A stretch of 33,602 nucleotides of DNA from Funneliformis mosseae (taxonomy: Eukaryota > Glomeromycota > Glomeromycetes > Glomerales > Glomeraceae). The notes under the pieces are model-generated. The model saw only the letters and a program-made list of their open reading frames with translations, was not told the origin of the DNA and did not search any database. The position numbers and the translations under genes are program-made. Position 1 is the stretch's first letter; each line of letters opens with the position of its first letter. This document shows, in pieces, positions 8,821 to 19,683 of this stretch. The stretch covers positions 1-33,602 of the forward strand of contig CAJVPP010000399.1 of the NCBI GenBank assembly GCA_910592005.1, read 5' to 3'.

Positions 8821-10808
8821 GGTTTTTTTGCGTATTGGTACCAATATTCCTGAAGTATCTTTTTATTTTGACATAGATGATAATATTGTAAAGGAATTTT
8901 TTTTCTTTAAAAAAAAAAAAGGAAAGAAAGGAAAGAAAGTAAGAAAGGAGTTTAAAATATTTTTATTTTTATTTTTATTTTTTTTTAAGGGATTACTTAA
9001 TTTATAGGTTCCGAGTATATTAAAATTTGAAACATTTTATATACTCATACTAAAGAGATTCGCGATTCATGAAGAATGAAGATCTTCCCCCAAAAAATAA
9101 AATAATACTCATTTTGGAAATAAAAAGAGCTTGCAACATGAATTTAACATTAAAATTTTGATTTTTTTGGAAATGATTTCCTATTGACCCGCGTGATTTT
9201 GATTAACCGCGGGACAGTTATCAAAAAAACAAAAAAAAAAAAAAAAAAATCAGAATCGACTGCTATTTTCAAATAATTGAACCGACAAAATTAAAATTTC
9301 AAAATTTTTAGCCTAGTGTGATTTAATAGACAATTTCATTCAAAGTGTAACTTTAATCTTCATTATTTATATACTTATTGAATTAATAATAATATTATGA
9401 TTGTTAATTTTCAAATGGAGAGTCGCAACATTGTTAGACTGAAGAGGGTCTAAAAGATGGACTGATGTATCGACTTCAGAAATTGCCGAGACGTGTATCA
9501 ATAAATGTGGAACATTTGCACGGAATAAAGAAATTCATTAATTACGAGTTAACAGTATAAAATTAATTTGTTCTATTGTATTTTCGCAACAGAAATGTAT
9601 GAAATACCAAAAAATAAAATTTTTAAAGTATTTTTGGAGAGGGTCTTAAATTCTGTTCAAACTCTTTGAGCTAGATAATGAAGTGCAATAATTAATTCCA
9701 GAGAATGTCAACCTGTCTGTATGCTGGGTTAATTTTGTTGAAATTGTTTCATATATTTTAAGGAGGGTAGGAGAGACATTTAATAAATTTCATGAGGTCA
9801 GAGAGGGCATTAATAAATAAAAAAGTATCATTAAAGTAATAAAAGTCGACGATCCTGATACTACGATGAACAGAAGCCGAAAGAACTTTTTAACCGATGA
9901 TCTCAAAGCTCATTATAAAGTAAGATTTTCCTTACGCTTTCTCTGTGAAGAGCTTTGTCCATGGATTCATGAGAATGCCTGTTATTACGCATTTGTAAGG
10001 CTATTTCAGCTTATCAGTCATGTGAAATGTCGGAAAATTTTGGACCAAATTTAGTTCTATATAATGTCGATCATTTTATCAAATGATCTACACATGATTT
10101 TTCGCCACTTTTTAAACTTTATCTGTAACGAGATTCCTTTGCGAAATTCTTTTAAACAAATGGGAGGTTGCTAATAAAATCATGTGGACATTCTATTTCC
10201 GTTCTGGACGCATTATTAACCATTTCCAATTTCCATTTATTACCTGCAACAAGATATTCGAGATTGTAGGTAAGTTGAAATAAAGATTTTAAAAATCTTC
10301 CTGCCTAGATCTCTAGATCGCAATAAAGCTTTTGAAAAAATAGAGAGAAAATAAAATCGAAGAATATGAAAGACCTATTAACCAATCAAGCTTCATGCAT
10401 TGAATTTCCTAATTGTCACTTTTCAAATAGGATAAATTCCGACTTGTATACAATTAATTCGAGTGATTCCATTTTTAACACTGTGATTAAACCACTATGA
10501 TTATATTTTAAATAGATATTGTTAAATAAGATTAAATTCGATGACATATTTTTTATTATCATAGATGTTGTGGCTTAAAGTTGCTTAATCCCGTAATTAT
10601 GTGGCTTATTATCTCTTGTTCATAAATTAAATCTTATATAATTTTAATCATAACTCCAAAAAATTTTTTTGACTAAATCAAGAATAATAAAAAAAAAGGA
10701 ATTACTTTACCCTTATCGAATATATAAATGTTAATACTAATTTTAGTAATATTTAAAAAATAATAATGAAATGATTTAGAAATTAACATATCATAATTTA
10801 CATAAGAT
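8821..10808. other. Intergenic, no firm gene
   Basis: Contains a purine tract of GGAAAGAAA units (about 8920-8950), an A-rich run (about 9230-9250) and a small GC island CCCGCG (9188-9193) / CGCGGG (9208-9213) forming a short hairpin. An open frame at 9866-10054 on the plus strand (62 codons, MNRSRKNFLTDDL) has a natural amino-acid mix with Trp and four Cys, but no recognised family, splice signals or promoter; it may be an exon relic. An ATGGGAGGTT motif like the hairpin arm at 6763 is near 10159. Confidence 0.35.
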
Positions 10809-11624
10809 TTAGATGTTTAAGAATTCGTTCCATGGAATACTTAATTGGTCGGTAACGTTAGGAAAGAATATAGGATAATTGAAATTATCATCGAACAACT
10901 TAAAACAAGATTCTGGGTTATTGTCCTCAACGAATGAGAAAGGTGTATTGTTGTTATACAACGGGTTTGGCAAATAAATGGGTAATGAGTTGATGTACGG
11001 TGGATAGAAATTCTTCGGTTCTTCAAAATTAAAGGAAATAAAGTCTTCTTCGGGATAAGTTGGTGTAAGCGGACCATCATCATTACCAGGTTTCGAAAAT
11101 TCCGGGGTGATTTGATCATAATTAATAAATTCTGAAAATTCCTTAGGATGATTCACCACACTGAAGCTGAAATAACGTGAATTTTCGATTTTCGGAGAAG
11201 TTTTATTTCGCAAGGTGTCGTCTGAATCCTTTTTTTTACTTTTATTAGGATATTCAAAAATAAATCTAGGGTAGACGGATTGTTGATTATTATTTCGACG
11301 CTTTTCTTTTAATAATTTTTGAATATCTTTCTCGATATTTTTGTAATATTCCTTAACGACTTTCGGTTCATTGGACCAAAACCAGCTTGCCCATTTACTG
11401 ACCCTTATCATCTTATCATTATAGTTTTCCAATTTTAGTTGCCTTACAAACAATTTTCTGTAAATAAAGAATGAATTCGGTGGTTTGAAATGTAATCTGG
11501 AAAGTGGTCGATCACGGATGAATTCTTCTGCCGTTATCTTTGGTGGAAACGGCATATTGATCTTTGGAATATCCGAAGGAAGGTTCGATAATGAAGTTTT
11601 GCTCAACGTGTTTACTCGAGGCAT
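10809..11624 (-). CDS. HMG-box protein of the MATA-HMG type, 271 aa, single exon
   Basis: An uninterrupted minus-strand frame starts at an ATG (MPRVNTLSKTSLSN) and ends in TAA. An HMG box covers about residues 46-106. It opens with FKPPNSFFIYRK, matching the RPPNAFILYR start of MATA-type boxes, followed by the helix 2 core VSKWASWFWSNEP and helix 3 VVKEYYKNIEKDIQKL with the conserved Trp and Tyr positions. A basic patch (KEKRR, then KSKKK) follows and could act as nuclear localisation signal. The rest is Asn/Pro/Phe-rich with acidic stretches and no second domain, as in many fungal transcription factors. MATA-HMG genes are greatly expanded in Rhizophagus; most are not at the mating locus. No homeodomain partner genes flank this one, so it is not evidence for a mating locus. 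Confidence 0.85.
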   Translation of the reverse strand: MPRVNTLSKTSLSNLPSDIPKINMPFPPKITAEEFIRDRPLSRLHFKPPNSFFIYRKLFVRQLKLENYNDKMIRVSKWASWFWSNEPKVVKEYYKNIEKDIQKLLKEKRRNNNQQSVYPRFIFEYPNKSKKKDSDDTLRNKTSPKIENSRYFSFSVVNHPKEFSEFINYDQITPEFSKPGNDDGPLTPTYPEEDFISFNFEEPKNFYPPYINSLPIYLPNPLYNNNTPFSFVEDNNPESCFKLFDDNFNYPIFFPNVTDQLSIPWNEFLNI

Positions 11625-11639
11625 AATTAAATTAGTCGA

Positions 11640-13296
11640 TAGGGTTCCTTTTTTTTTAAAAAAAAAAAAATAAAAATAAAAAGCAAAAGAAAAGATTGAA
11701 AAATAAGACGATTTTTCTTTTTTTAAAGAAATTTTGCGAGGTTAAATAATATATATCTCGATAAGAACTCTGATTTTCCCTTTTTATTTTTTTTTTTTTT
11801 TTGTTCGTAGAGAAATTGGTCGAGCTTAAATAAGAAAAAAATGAAATCAAAGAATATTTTGGTAGAGTTCCAATCCCCTGCCGTGCTATGATGATTGATA
11901 TTTGATATGGAAATCTAGAATATTCGGATATATGTATGTGATTATGTAGTTAAAACTCAAATCGACGTTCGTTTTATTAGCTTCAGCCGGCGGCAAATCC
12001 TCCATAATGCAAATAACATAACATAGGCATTGTGGGGGTTGGATAATTACAATCTCAGTTTACCGCAAGGAGATGATTTTCCGCTTCACAACGATTTGCT
12101 CGCTTTCATCACGATGATCATTGAATTTCCAAAAGGATGTGTAAAAAATTTTTTTAATTATATGAACCATTTCTGTTTGAAGTTTACAAAAGAACTCCGG
12201 TTTGACAATAAAGTATCAAAATTATCTGAATTACTTGGAATATCTATCTATCTATATAAATTTAAATTGATGAAAAATCAGCGTGTCAATTCGAAATATT
12301 TATCCGACATAAATAATGTTTATTTATTTTCTATCATATATCATTTAAGAAAATGAGTCGAATTATTTTTTTTTTTTGAGATTACATAACCCATCTTTCT
12401 TCTGCTGTGCACCTAATCACCCATTAAAAGTAAGAATCAATAAAGTTATATTGTGGCTGAGTTATACAGTATAACTTTTCCTAATAAAAAATTTCCTTTT
12501 TTTATTTTTTTGATAAATAATGTCGAGCTTGGTGTTTAATTCAAGTTTCCAAAATTAAATAAATTTGTACTATTTTTTTTTGTTATTCTTCCCGAAATAC
12601 TCACGTTTAGTATATTTAATTTCCAATTTACGTTCTGTTTTAGGTAATTCGATAATTATATATTTATGGCAATTGGTCAATTTTTCTCAATAAAAGTATC
12701 AATGATTGACCTCCCAAATTAGGTATATTTTACATTTCTCCGTAAAAAATAATCTTTAAAAAATTACAATCAGTCCTTAAACGGTTTTGTGGTCGGAGTG
12801 TTTCCTGAAATCTCGGAGATTTGAAGTTTCTTGTTCTTCCTTTTTTAAGGTTATAGATTTCGAACAAAGTATTCAAATAGGGTCCGATAACAACTCAAAA
12901 TACAAAAGGAATTAGCCCTTTTTTATGAATTTTTTTTTTTCTTGTTAAAGTTGATTTTTCAACAAATTTAATGTGCAGATCAGTATCTCATTGACAAAAT
13001 ACAAAAGTTTCCTAATTGTAATTGCTATTAGCTATTAGGCGTACTGAATATAGGATTTTCTATTAACTGCAAGCAAATCAATTCATTGCATAAAATAATA
13101 ATGTGAATGCCATCTAATAAAATAAAATTAGGAACCCCCCCCCCCGTGCGAGAATTGCTGTGCGGATTATAAGTGTAAAATTTTCAAATTTTCGTGTGTA
13201 GATTTCATGACAATAATTAATTATGCTAAAACGCAATGTTATATTAGAATGACGTTAATGTTTTATCTATTAATCGCAAAAGAAAAAAATGAGGAT
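11640..13296. other. Intergenic with a doubtful 108-codon open frame
   Basis: Long A and T runs flank the HMG-gene leader (11650-11680, 11785-11803). An open frame on the plus strand from 12030 to 12356 opens with TTG; its first internal ATG is at about 12111 (MIIEFPKGCVKNFFNYMNHF). The composition is plausible for a protein but no domain is recognised and no intron joins it to other exons. A run of eleven C at 13135-13145 is very unusual in this AT-rich context. Nothing else is seen. Confidence 0.3.
11748..11756 (-). promoter_or_regulatory. TATA-like element upstream of the HMG-box gene
   Basis: ATATATATT on the minus strand, about 125 bp before the ATG at 11624, beyond a T/A homopolymer segment. 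Weak, position-based call. Confidence 0.2.
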
Positions 13297-13391
13297 GCCC
13301 GGTGCAGGAATTGAACCCGCGCCTTCACGATTGTACAATAATTTTGAAACCCTTGAATGATGTGACGTTCTAACAACTAAACTAACCGGGC
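13297..13391 (-). tRNA. Second tRNA-like gene with a longer insert in the anticodon arm
   Basis: Minus strand. The acceptor GCCCGGT/ACCGGGC pairs fully. The D arm GTTT...GAAC, anticodon stem TCAC/GTGA and T arm GCGGG-TTCAATT-CCTGC are all present, and the B box GGTTCAATTCC is consensus. T7 on the minus strand (plus 13283-13289) is a good Pol III terminator. The arms are nearly the same as those of the copy at 2580-2660, but the anticodon stem carries a compensated change (G-C swapped to C-G) and the insert is about 22 bases instead of about 9. Stem compensation argues for selection on the fold. Anticodon not assignable; arms look Lys-like. Confidence 0.6.
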
Positions 13392-14530
13392 TGATTTTTT
13401 AAATCACGAGAGAAAATTAATAAATAATAATAAATTTATGACGGATCTGTCAGATTCTATTATTAAAACTTTGCTTAAAACTTTCAGAATGATGATTTAA
13501 AAGCGATTCACGACCTGCCGATACATGAACAAATTTTGGTCAAACAACTTTGACCAAATTCATTATGACCAGCAAAGAATATAAGCAAATTCCTTAAACA
13601 TATAACATTTGATTCGCACCAATTTATACTGATGGAAAGGGAGTTTCAAATTGCAAAATTGTAGGTGTAAAAACGAGAGAATGTGATGGGCTAATTGTCT
13701 GAAGCGTAAGCGTAGGACACTTTTGGTTAGAGCTGAAACCATGGCATGTGGTGTCTGCCCACGCGTGATCTACCAAATCATGTGATAACTATAATATCGA
13801 TTTGTGATTGGCTAAAATTTAAGTATGGTTGATCAACTAATTTGAACGCTTCGGACGGACGTTCCAACAGTTCCCCGTTACCTAATTTCGCCAATAACAA
13901 AGCCTATTAAGGGTTTTATATTTTATATTGGTTTGGATATTTACATAGGTCCCAAAATTAATTTTCCTTAATGGCGTTGATTATCCTATGACATATAATT
14001 TTTCCACCCAACCCATTTAGTCATTCATAATCACTATCACCACTTGATGTACAAATTACATTATGACGTAGTTATGATCGTTGAAAAAATATATTTTCTC
14101 TTTTTACTTGAAATAAACAAATAAAAAAAGAACAATGTCCTTTTCAAATTTAAGTCCAAATAAAAAAAAATAATGATAACGGGTTCATTTTAAGTTGTCA
14201 AATACACCTTACATTGAATGAGCAAGAGATTCGAATAAGTTTTCAATCAAGGTACTTTTGAGAAATTCAAACATCATGCACGGATTTTAATGGCCAAGTT
14301 TAATAAATATGTAAATATGTTTATTATTGAAAAAATAAAATTAATAGATTTATTGGCAAATAAGACTATTCTTAAATTGGTTGTTAATTTTAAATAATTT
14401 AAGAAATTTTTATCCGAGGATTGAATTTATTGCATTTATATCGCTGTAGAAAGAAAGTATCCAAAACACAGACGATGAGATTTTTAAGAAAAAGATAATT
14501 TAGAAATGATACTCACGAAATGAATAAACG
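13392..14530. other. Intergenic, possible transposon scraps
   Basis: No gene seen. The part at 13680-13870 is richer in GC and CpG than its surroundings (GAAGCGTAAGCGTAGGAC, CTTCGGACGGACGTTCC) and holds ACCAAATCATGTGAT near 13767, similar to the end of the inverted-repeat element at 30071-30780. It may be the eroded remains of a mobile element. Confidence 0.3.
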
Positions 14531-14894
14531 TTAAATTACGTCCGTTTTCCTTTCTATATGTTTAATAATTTTAGCAGGATTACCGGCGACGACTACATAT
14601 GACGGAACACTTTTAGTAACCTTATTAATAAAGAATTAAATTTTATTAGCATATGTGAAACATAGTCTTGTTTCAATTTGTATCTGTATTCTAATACATT
14701 ACCACAGAACCCGCGCCAACAGTAACCTAAATTCCATATAAATAAAGAGGAGGATTGAATTGCAATTAGAAGCGTACAAATCAAAGGTAATTTGAAACCT
14801 ACATAGAAAAATATTCACATACCCCATCCCCGATTGTAACTCCAGGACAAATAATAACGCCACCACCAATCCATACATCATTTCCTATCTAATT

Positions 14895-14930
<36 letters not shown>

Positions 14931-15501
14931 TGAATAAAAATTAATATCAAATTTTAAGAATAAGTTCGCCAATGTTTTATACCTTTATGGGAAAAGCTAA
15001 TTCAGGACCTTTAGCCCTTTCTTCAGGCTCTATAGGATGAGTTGCGGGATAAAGGGAAACATTTGGACCAAATAAAACACGATCTCCAATTTCGACTTTA
15101 TTACAATCCAATATTGTACAATTAAAATTACAATAAAAATTGTCCCCAACATAAATATTGTATCCCTAAATTCACATAATATCAAAGTTAACCACTTATT
15201 TCCCACGGATGATATGAATGATAATAAACTAAAAACTTACATAATCACAATAGAATGGCGGTTCAACTTCAACATTCTCACCAGCACTACCAAATAATTG
15301 CCGTATCATTTTTTCTCTACCTTCACGATATTCAACAGTACCAACACGAGCTGGTTTGGAATTATTATATTCATAAAGGATTTCTCTGGTTTTTAATCGA
15401 TCATTAATTAATTCTTCGGAATAAGCCAAATATGGAAGTCCTGCAAGTGCCTTTTCTCTTTCACTTTGCATATTTTCTCTCGAGCTATTTGTTTCAGACA
15501 T
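14531..15501 (-). CDS. Maltose/galactoside-type O-acetyltransferase (hexapeptide-repeat family), 207 aa, five exons
   Basis: Minus-strand exons are 15501-15241, 15165-14983, 14888-14823, 14726-14703 and 14620-14531; all introns (75, 94, 96, 82 bp) are GT-AG and phase 0. Exon 4 is only 24 nt. The protein starts MSETNSSRENMQSEREKAL and has the family's N-terminal helical cap (EKALAGLPYLAYSEELINDR), then left-handed beta-helix turns (GDNFYCNFNCTILDC, IGDRVLFGPNVSLYP). The catalytic His lies in ATHPIEPEER, about residue 130, followed by IGNDVWIGGGVIICPGVTIG, VTVGAGSVV and the conserved end VVVAGNPAKII. The family transfers acetyl from acetyl-CoA to the 6-hydroxyl of sugars and works as a cytosolic trimer. 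Length fits (180-205 aa). Substrate is not predictable. The in-frame stretch before 15501 has no ATG. Confidence 0.92.
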
Positions 15502-15556
15502 TTTGGTTTTGAAAGTAAGAATGTTTGATTTAAACAAAGGTTTTTTTTTCCTTAGC

Positions 15557-15565
15557 TTTTATATA
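15557..15565 (-). promoter_or_regulatory. TATA box candidate of the acetyltransferase gene
   Basis: TATATAAAA on the minus strand, 56-64 bp upstream of the ATG at 15501, followed by a pyrimidine/purine-skewed leader. Position and sequence fit a core promoter. Confidence 0.4.
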
Positions 15566-16149
15566 AGGAATTTCTTAAAAGAACACGCCTGAATAGCTTC
15601 CACGTATTCACACATGAACATCCGAAATCATTGGCTGATCATTTAATTAAACGAAGTATTTTTTTTTTATTCATGAATGAAATGATTATTGATTAAATAC
15701 AGAAGGATAATTCGGTTAAATTTAATTCTAATTTTAGATTCAAATACAAGATTATGCACTGCAAAATGTCATTATTATATTAGGCGCAGTATCATTTTCA
15801 AAAAATTTTGTAATTATTTTTTAAATGGACTTTTTATTTAAACTATTATAAAGATATAAAATAATTGTTCATTTCTCTTTTCAGTTGACAATCACTTTAA
15901 TAAATTGAAATATAATGATGAAAAATTATTAAATCTTTATGATATTCAAAAACTGAAGTGTTAAAATTGAAATGCCATTTGAAACAATACGTGCACATGG
16001 CATTAAAGCATGCATTAAGAATCAAGAATGGTGTTAAATATTATATTTGTATTAAAAATTCTTAAATTAATAAAATTTTCAGCTCATTGGATACTTTCCA
16101 AGTATGGGTTAAGGATTGGGGTTAAAAGTTTATTAGAGATTAATTAATT
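15566..16149. other. Transition from gene-bearing to AT-rich, CpG-poor DNA
   Basis: No gene seen. CpG dinucleotides, still common up to about 15.66 kb, become rare from here on and stay so to about 32.4 kb. The GC level falls sharply over the same few hundred bases. Confidence 0.5.
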
Positions 16150-16167
16150 TATAATAAAAGTAGAAAT

Positions 16168-16250
16168 GGAAAATCAGATTCTGAAAATTTTTAAAAATAT
16201 ATTATAAGATCTTTAATTTAATTAAAAAAATTCTTAAAATCTGATTTTCC
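16168..16250. repeat. Foldback element with 25-bp arms
   Basis: Left arm 16168-16192 (GGAAAATCAGATTCTG...) and right arm 16226-16250 (...AAAATCTGATTTTCC) match at 22 of 25 positions; all three differences are transitions. A-rich flanks (TAAAAGTA at about 16154 and TACTTTTA at about 16268) extend the symmetry outward. A small MITE or snap-back repeat. Confidence 0.45.
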
Positions 16251-16921
16251 TATCCATCTTTTTAAATTACTTTTATACAAATATTTATTAAATTAATATT
16301 TTAAATATTTTGAAGCATAATCCTATATGTAAAAAAGTATAAACCTATATACAATTATAAACAATTACAATCAACTCTTTTATAATGAATTTTGATATAA
16401 CAAATTTCACAATACATATATTTAGTAACACAGATTTTATAATAAAGAAAAGTCTTATTATACCAAATTTACTAGTTAAATACTATATAATGCTTAATGA
16501 AATAAAGTATATAAACATAATATATAGATGATCCTTTTTATATTTATTTATAACAAATTTTTTTTATACAATGAAGAATTTTTTCAAAAATATGAAAATT
16601 AATTTTTTTAAAAAATAAATAAATTTAATTATAAAGAATAATTTATTTATTTTTTTTTCAAATATAGTAAATATATTGTATATTTTTTAATGTTAAATAA
16701 ATTAATAAAAATGGATTTTATATTTTGTGTTTGTACCTTATATTCTTTTTTACATTTTTCATTACATTTTTTTTAAGATACCAAGTTTTCTATTATATTT
16801 TTTTATTACATAATTTATTTCAATACCAAAAACTAAATTAATTTTAATTTTATCTGAAACTCCTAAAAAATGTAAATTTTTTACTTTATTTCAATAAGAA
16901 TTTTTGAAAAATAAAATCTAG

Positions 16922-17170
16922 CTTATGAGTAAGGTTGCTTATCTAAACTTATTTTAAATTTATCAAAATGTTTAACTATAGTTTCATCAAATTTTTTACT
17001 AAGATTTTGATATAGTTTCACATTTTTATAAGCTTTGATATAGTTTTACCTTTTTTAGAATTTTGCAGATTTTTTAATAAGGTTTTAATATAATTTTACT
17101 AAATTTTACCTTTTTTCATTTAAACAATTTGCAAAATCCCTAAATTTTATCTAGTAACCTTACTTATGAG
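16922..17170. mobile_element. hAT-like MITE with 8-bp target-site duplication
   Basis: The 233-bp core at 16930-17162 begins TAAGGTTGCT and ends AGTAACCTTA, inverted repeats with one mismatch in ten. It is flanked on both sides by the identical octamer CTTATGAG (16922-16929 and 17163-17170). An 8-bp duplication is the hallmark of hAT transposons. There is no coding capacity. The interior holds degenerate direct repeats such as TTTGATATAGTTT near 17008 and 17036. The exact duplication suggests the insertion is younger than much of the surrounding decay or has been spared. Confidence 0.65.
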
Positions 17171-18816
17171 TATAATATTAATAAAGAATATTTTATAATA
17201 TTTTAAAAATAAAAGACTATCAGATTATTATAAATCTTAATATATATTAAGCTAATTTAAAATATAAAAAAAATATTTTTTTCTTATTATTAAAGAAGTA
17301 TTAACCATTTAAATAGAAAATATTTTTCAAGTTAACTTTATTATAATAATATTCTTTTAATTAAAATTTTAAAGTTTGCTTTTTTACTTAAAGAAAATAA
17401 ATTTAAAAGTTTATAAGTAAATAGAAAATTTCAAAATATAGTATAATTTAAAATAATATCATATATATAGTGAAACTGTAAATATATTATTTGAAAAACT
17501 TAATATAATATATAAAAGTTTTTATCAAATATTAAAAAATTATAATCTTAAAAATATTTTTAATTATAATAAAATAGATTTGTTTTAAAAAAAAAATCTA
17601 ATCATACATCAGCAAAATTTTTGGGATGCAAATCTGTATAGGTCTGCAATTTGATTTTTCTATGTAAATCTCAAAATACTGATATGATCTTTAAAATTAA
17701 ATTGTTATGCAGATTTTTAAGAAATAAATTTCTATACAAAATAAATTTGCAAAATATATTAAATAATTTATATATATAATTTTTATTTATAGTATAATAT
17801 AAAGTTTTATAATAAAATATAAAATTATTAAAATTATCATTTATTTTGATATTTTACAAAATTCTAATATGATAATATTTACAAAATATAAACTAAAATA
17901 CATTAAAAAAATTAAAATAATAAATTGATACCATATAAAATTTTTAATCAAATTAGAGATCTATCAATGAATTGAATATATAATATTAATTAATTTCAGT
18001 TAATAAAATAATTCAAAGTATGATAAATATATTAACAACTAATTAATAAATATTTTTTTACTTATCATTTAGTTATAATCATTATCATTCATTATTGCTT
18101 GACTTTTTTAGTTTTCATTAATAGTTCATTTTATTTTCTAGCTATTAATTTTCCTTATATCTATCGCATTATTAATAATATAAATTAAATAAACGTAATA
18201 ATAATATTGAATTGTTAATTATTCACATTTTTGTTACTAAAAGTAGAAGCTTCAGCTTCATTTATTTTATCAAACCAAATTTGCTTATTTTTATCTTTGA
18301 ATAGAGTTTTTAATTATACTATTAAGAATCTTATTATATACATTTAAGAAATTTTGAAAAGTTTTATTGTATAATTACATAAATTTTCTTTTTAAATGAT
18401 CATATATTGTAATTTTTATCATATATTTAATAATCTACTAAAAAAAAGATTCATTATATACCTACTTAATGACAAAATTAATTTATCATAGACTAATTTA
18501 ATGATGGAAAAATTTTTCATCATATACTTTTAACTAAATTAAAAATTTTTATTATACATTTATCATATACTTTCTATTATAGATTGAATAATAATCTCAA
18601 TGATATTTATATGATATATTATGTATTATATGTTATCTTCTGATAAAATTTAACATTAAAACTAAATTTATTTATTATATATATATATTACATAAAAAAA
18701 TTCTATTTAATTATATTATTTATTTCTAAACTATTCTACTTGTTGTTAATGATTTGGAATATTATTCTAATTAGTTCAATCCAGCAAATAACTATAAAAA
18801 ACTATAAAAAGAAATA
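17171..18816. other. Very AT-rich DNA, no gene
   Basis: About 1.6 kb of A/T-dominated sequence with almost no C or G and no frame that looks coding on either strand. A block at 17600-17760 has repeated GCAAATCTG/CAGATTT words in both orientations, which may be another worn MITE. Confidence 0.35.
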
Positions 18817-19110
18817 TTAATATGTTTCTAAAGTTAATAATAAATTCTTACTTCAAAAAAATACTTATCACATATAATAAGCTATTTCAAGAAGCAAAAA
18901 CTTATAAAAATCAAAAAAAAAATGTTAGAATATTTCTTAATGTTAATTTTGAGCTACTTACTTTAAAGAATACTTATCATTTGAAATGCTATTTCAAAAA
19001 AAACCAAAACTTATAAAAAAAAAGAAAAAAAGAAACTGTTAATATGTTTTTTTAGACCAATTTCGATCTACTAGCTCTAAAAAAATACTTATCTAGAATC
19101 TAAAAATATA
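18817..19110. repeat. Degenerate tandem repeat, about 109-115-bp period, array A
   Basis: The word ATACTTATC recurs at 18861, 18970 and 19085 (spacings 109 and 115). Each unit has, in order, TTAATATG/TTAGAATA-like start, a TTCTTACTT or CTACTTACTT segment, ATACTTATC, GCTATTTCAA and an A-rich end with CAAAACTTATAAAAA. Three units are seen. The 64-codon open frame inside is a by-product of the repeat. Confidence 0.55.
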
Positions 19111-19683
19111 TATATAGAGGTAAGGTGACCAAAAAAATTTTTAATATAAACTCTATTCAGACAATTTTTATAATAGCAATATGTATAGTTGATATTTTAC
19201 ATTAAAAATTCTATAAAATTACAAATAAAAATTCTAACTATTATTAATAATTCTATATATATATATATATAAAATTAAAATTAAAAATCTAAAAGTCAAA
19301 ATATTTTGACTTAAAGATTATAGTCAAAATTAAAAATTAAAATCATGATAGTTGAAATTCATTATTATAGTTAAAATTAATTAAAAATTAAAAATATTAG
19401 TAATCAAAAAATTAGTAAAAAAAATTTTTATAAACTTTTTTTTAACTAAGACTTTTTTTTTATTATTATTATTTTATTTATTATCTTTATATTTTTTAAG
19501 TGATTCAAAAATCAATTTATTAAATATTTGAGTAGTTTAATTTAAATTAAAAAATTAAGAAAAGTGCTTATTTAATTAAATAATCAAATTTTTTTTCTAA
19601 ATAAAAGAAACATTTTATTAAAAAAAATATCTTTTTATAAAACAAATAAGATTCTTTTAATTAGCATATAAAAATAATATCTA

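Noticed and set aside
10809..11624. Mating-type locus
   Set aside because: Only an HMG-box gene is present, without homeodomain genes; HMG-box genes of this type are numerous in these fungi.
12030..12356. 108-codon open frame as a gene
   Set aside because: Opens at TTG, no domain, no promoter, no splice partners; kept only as a note in the intergenic entry.
14593..14881. Two 60-63-codon open frames on the minus strand
   Set aside because: They are read-through of acetyltransferase exons 3-5 into introns in the wrong frame.
18822..19016. 64-codon open frame
   Set aside because: Lies wholly inside tandem array A and is produced by the repeat unit.
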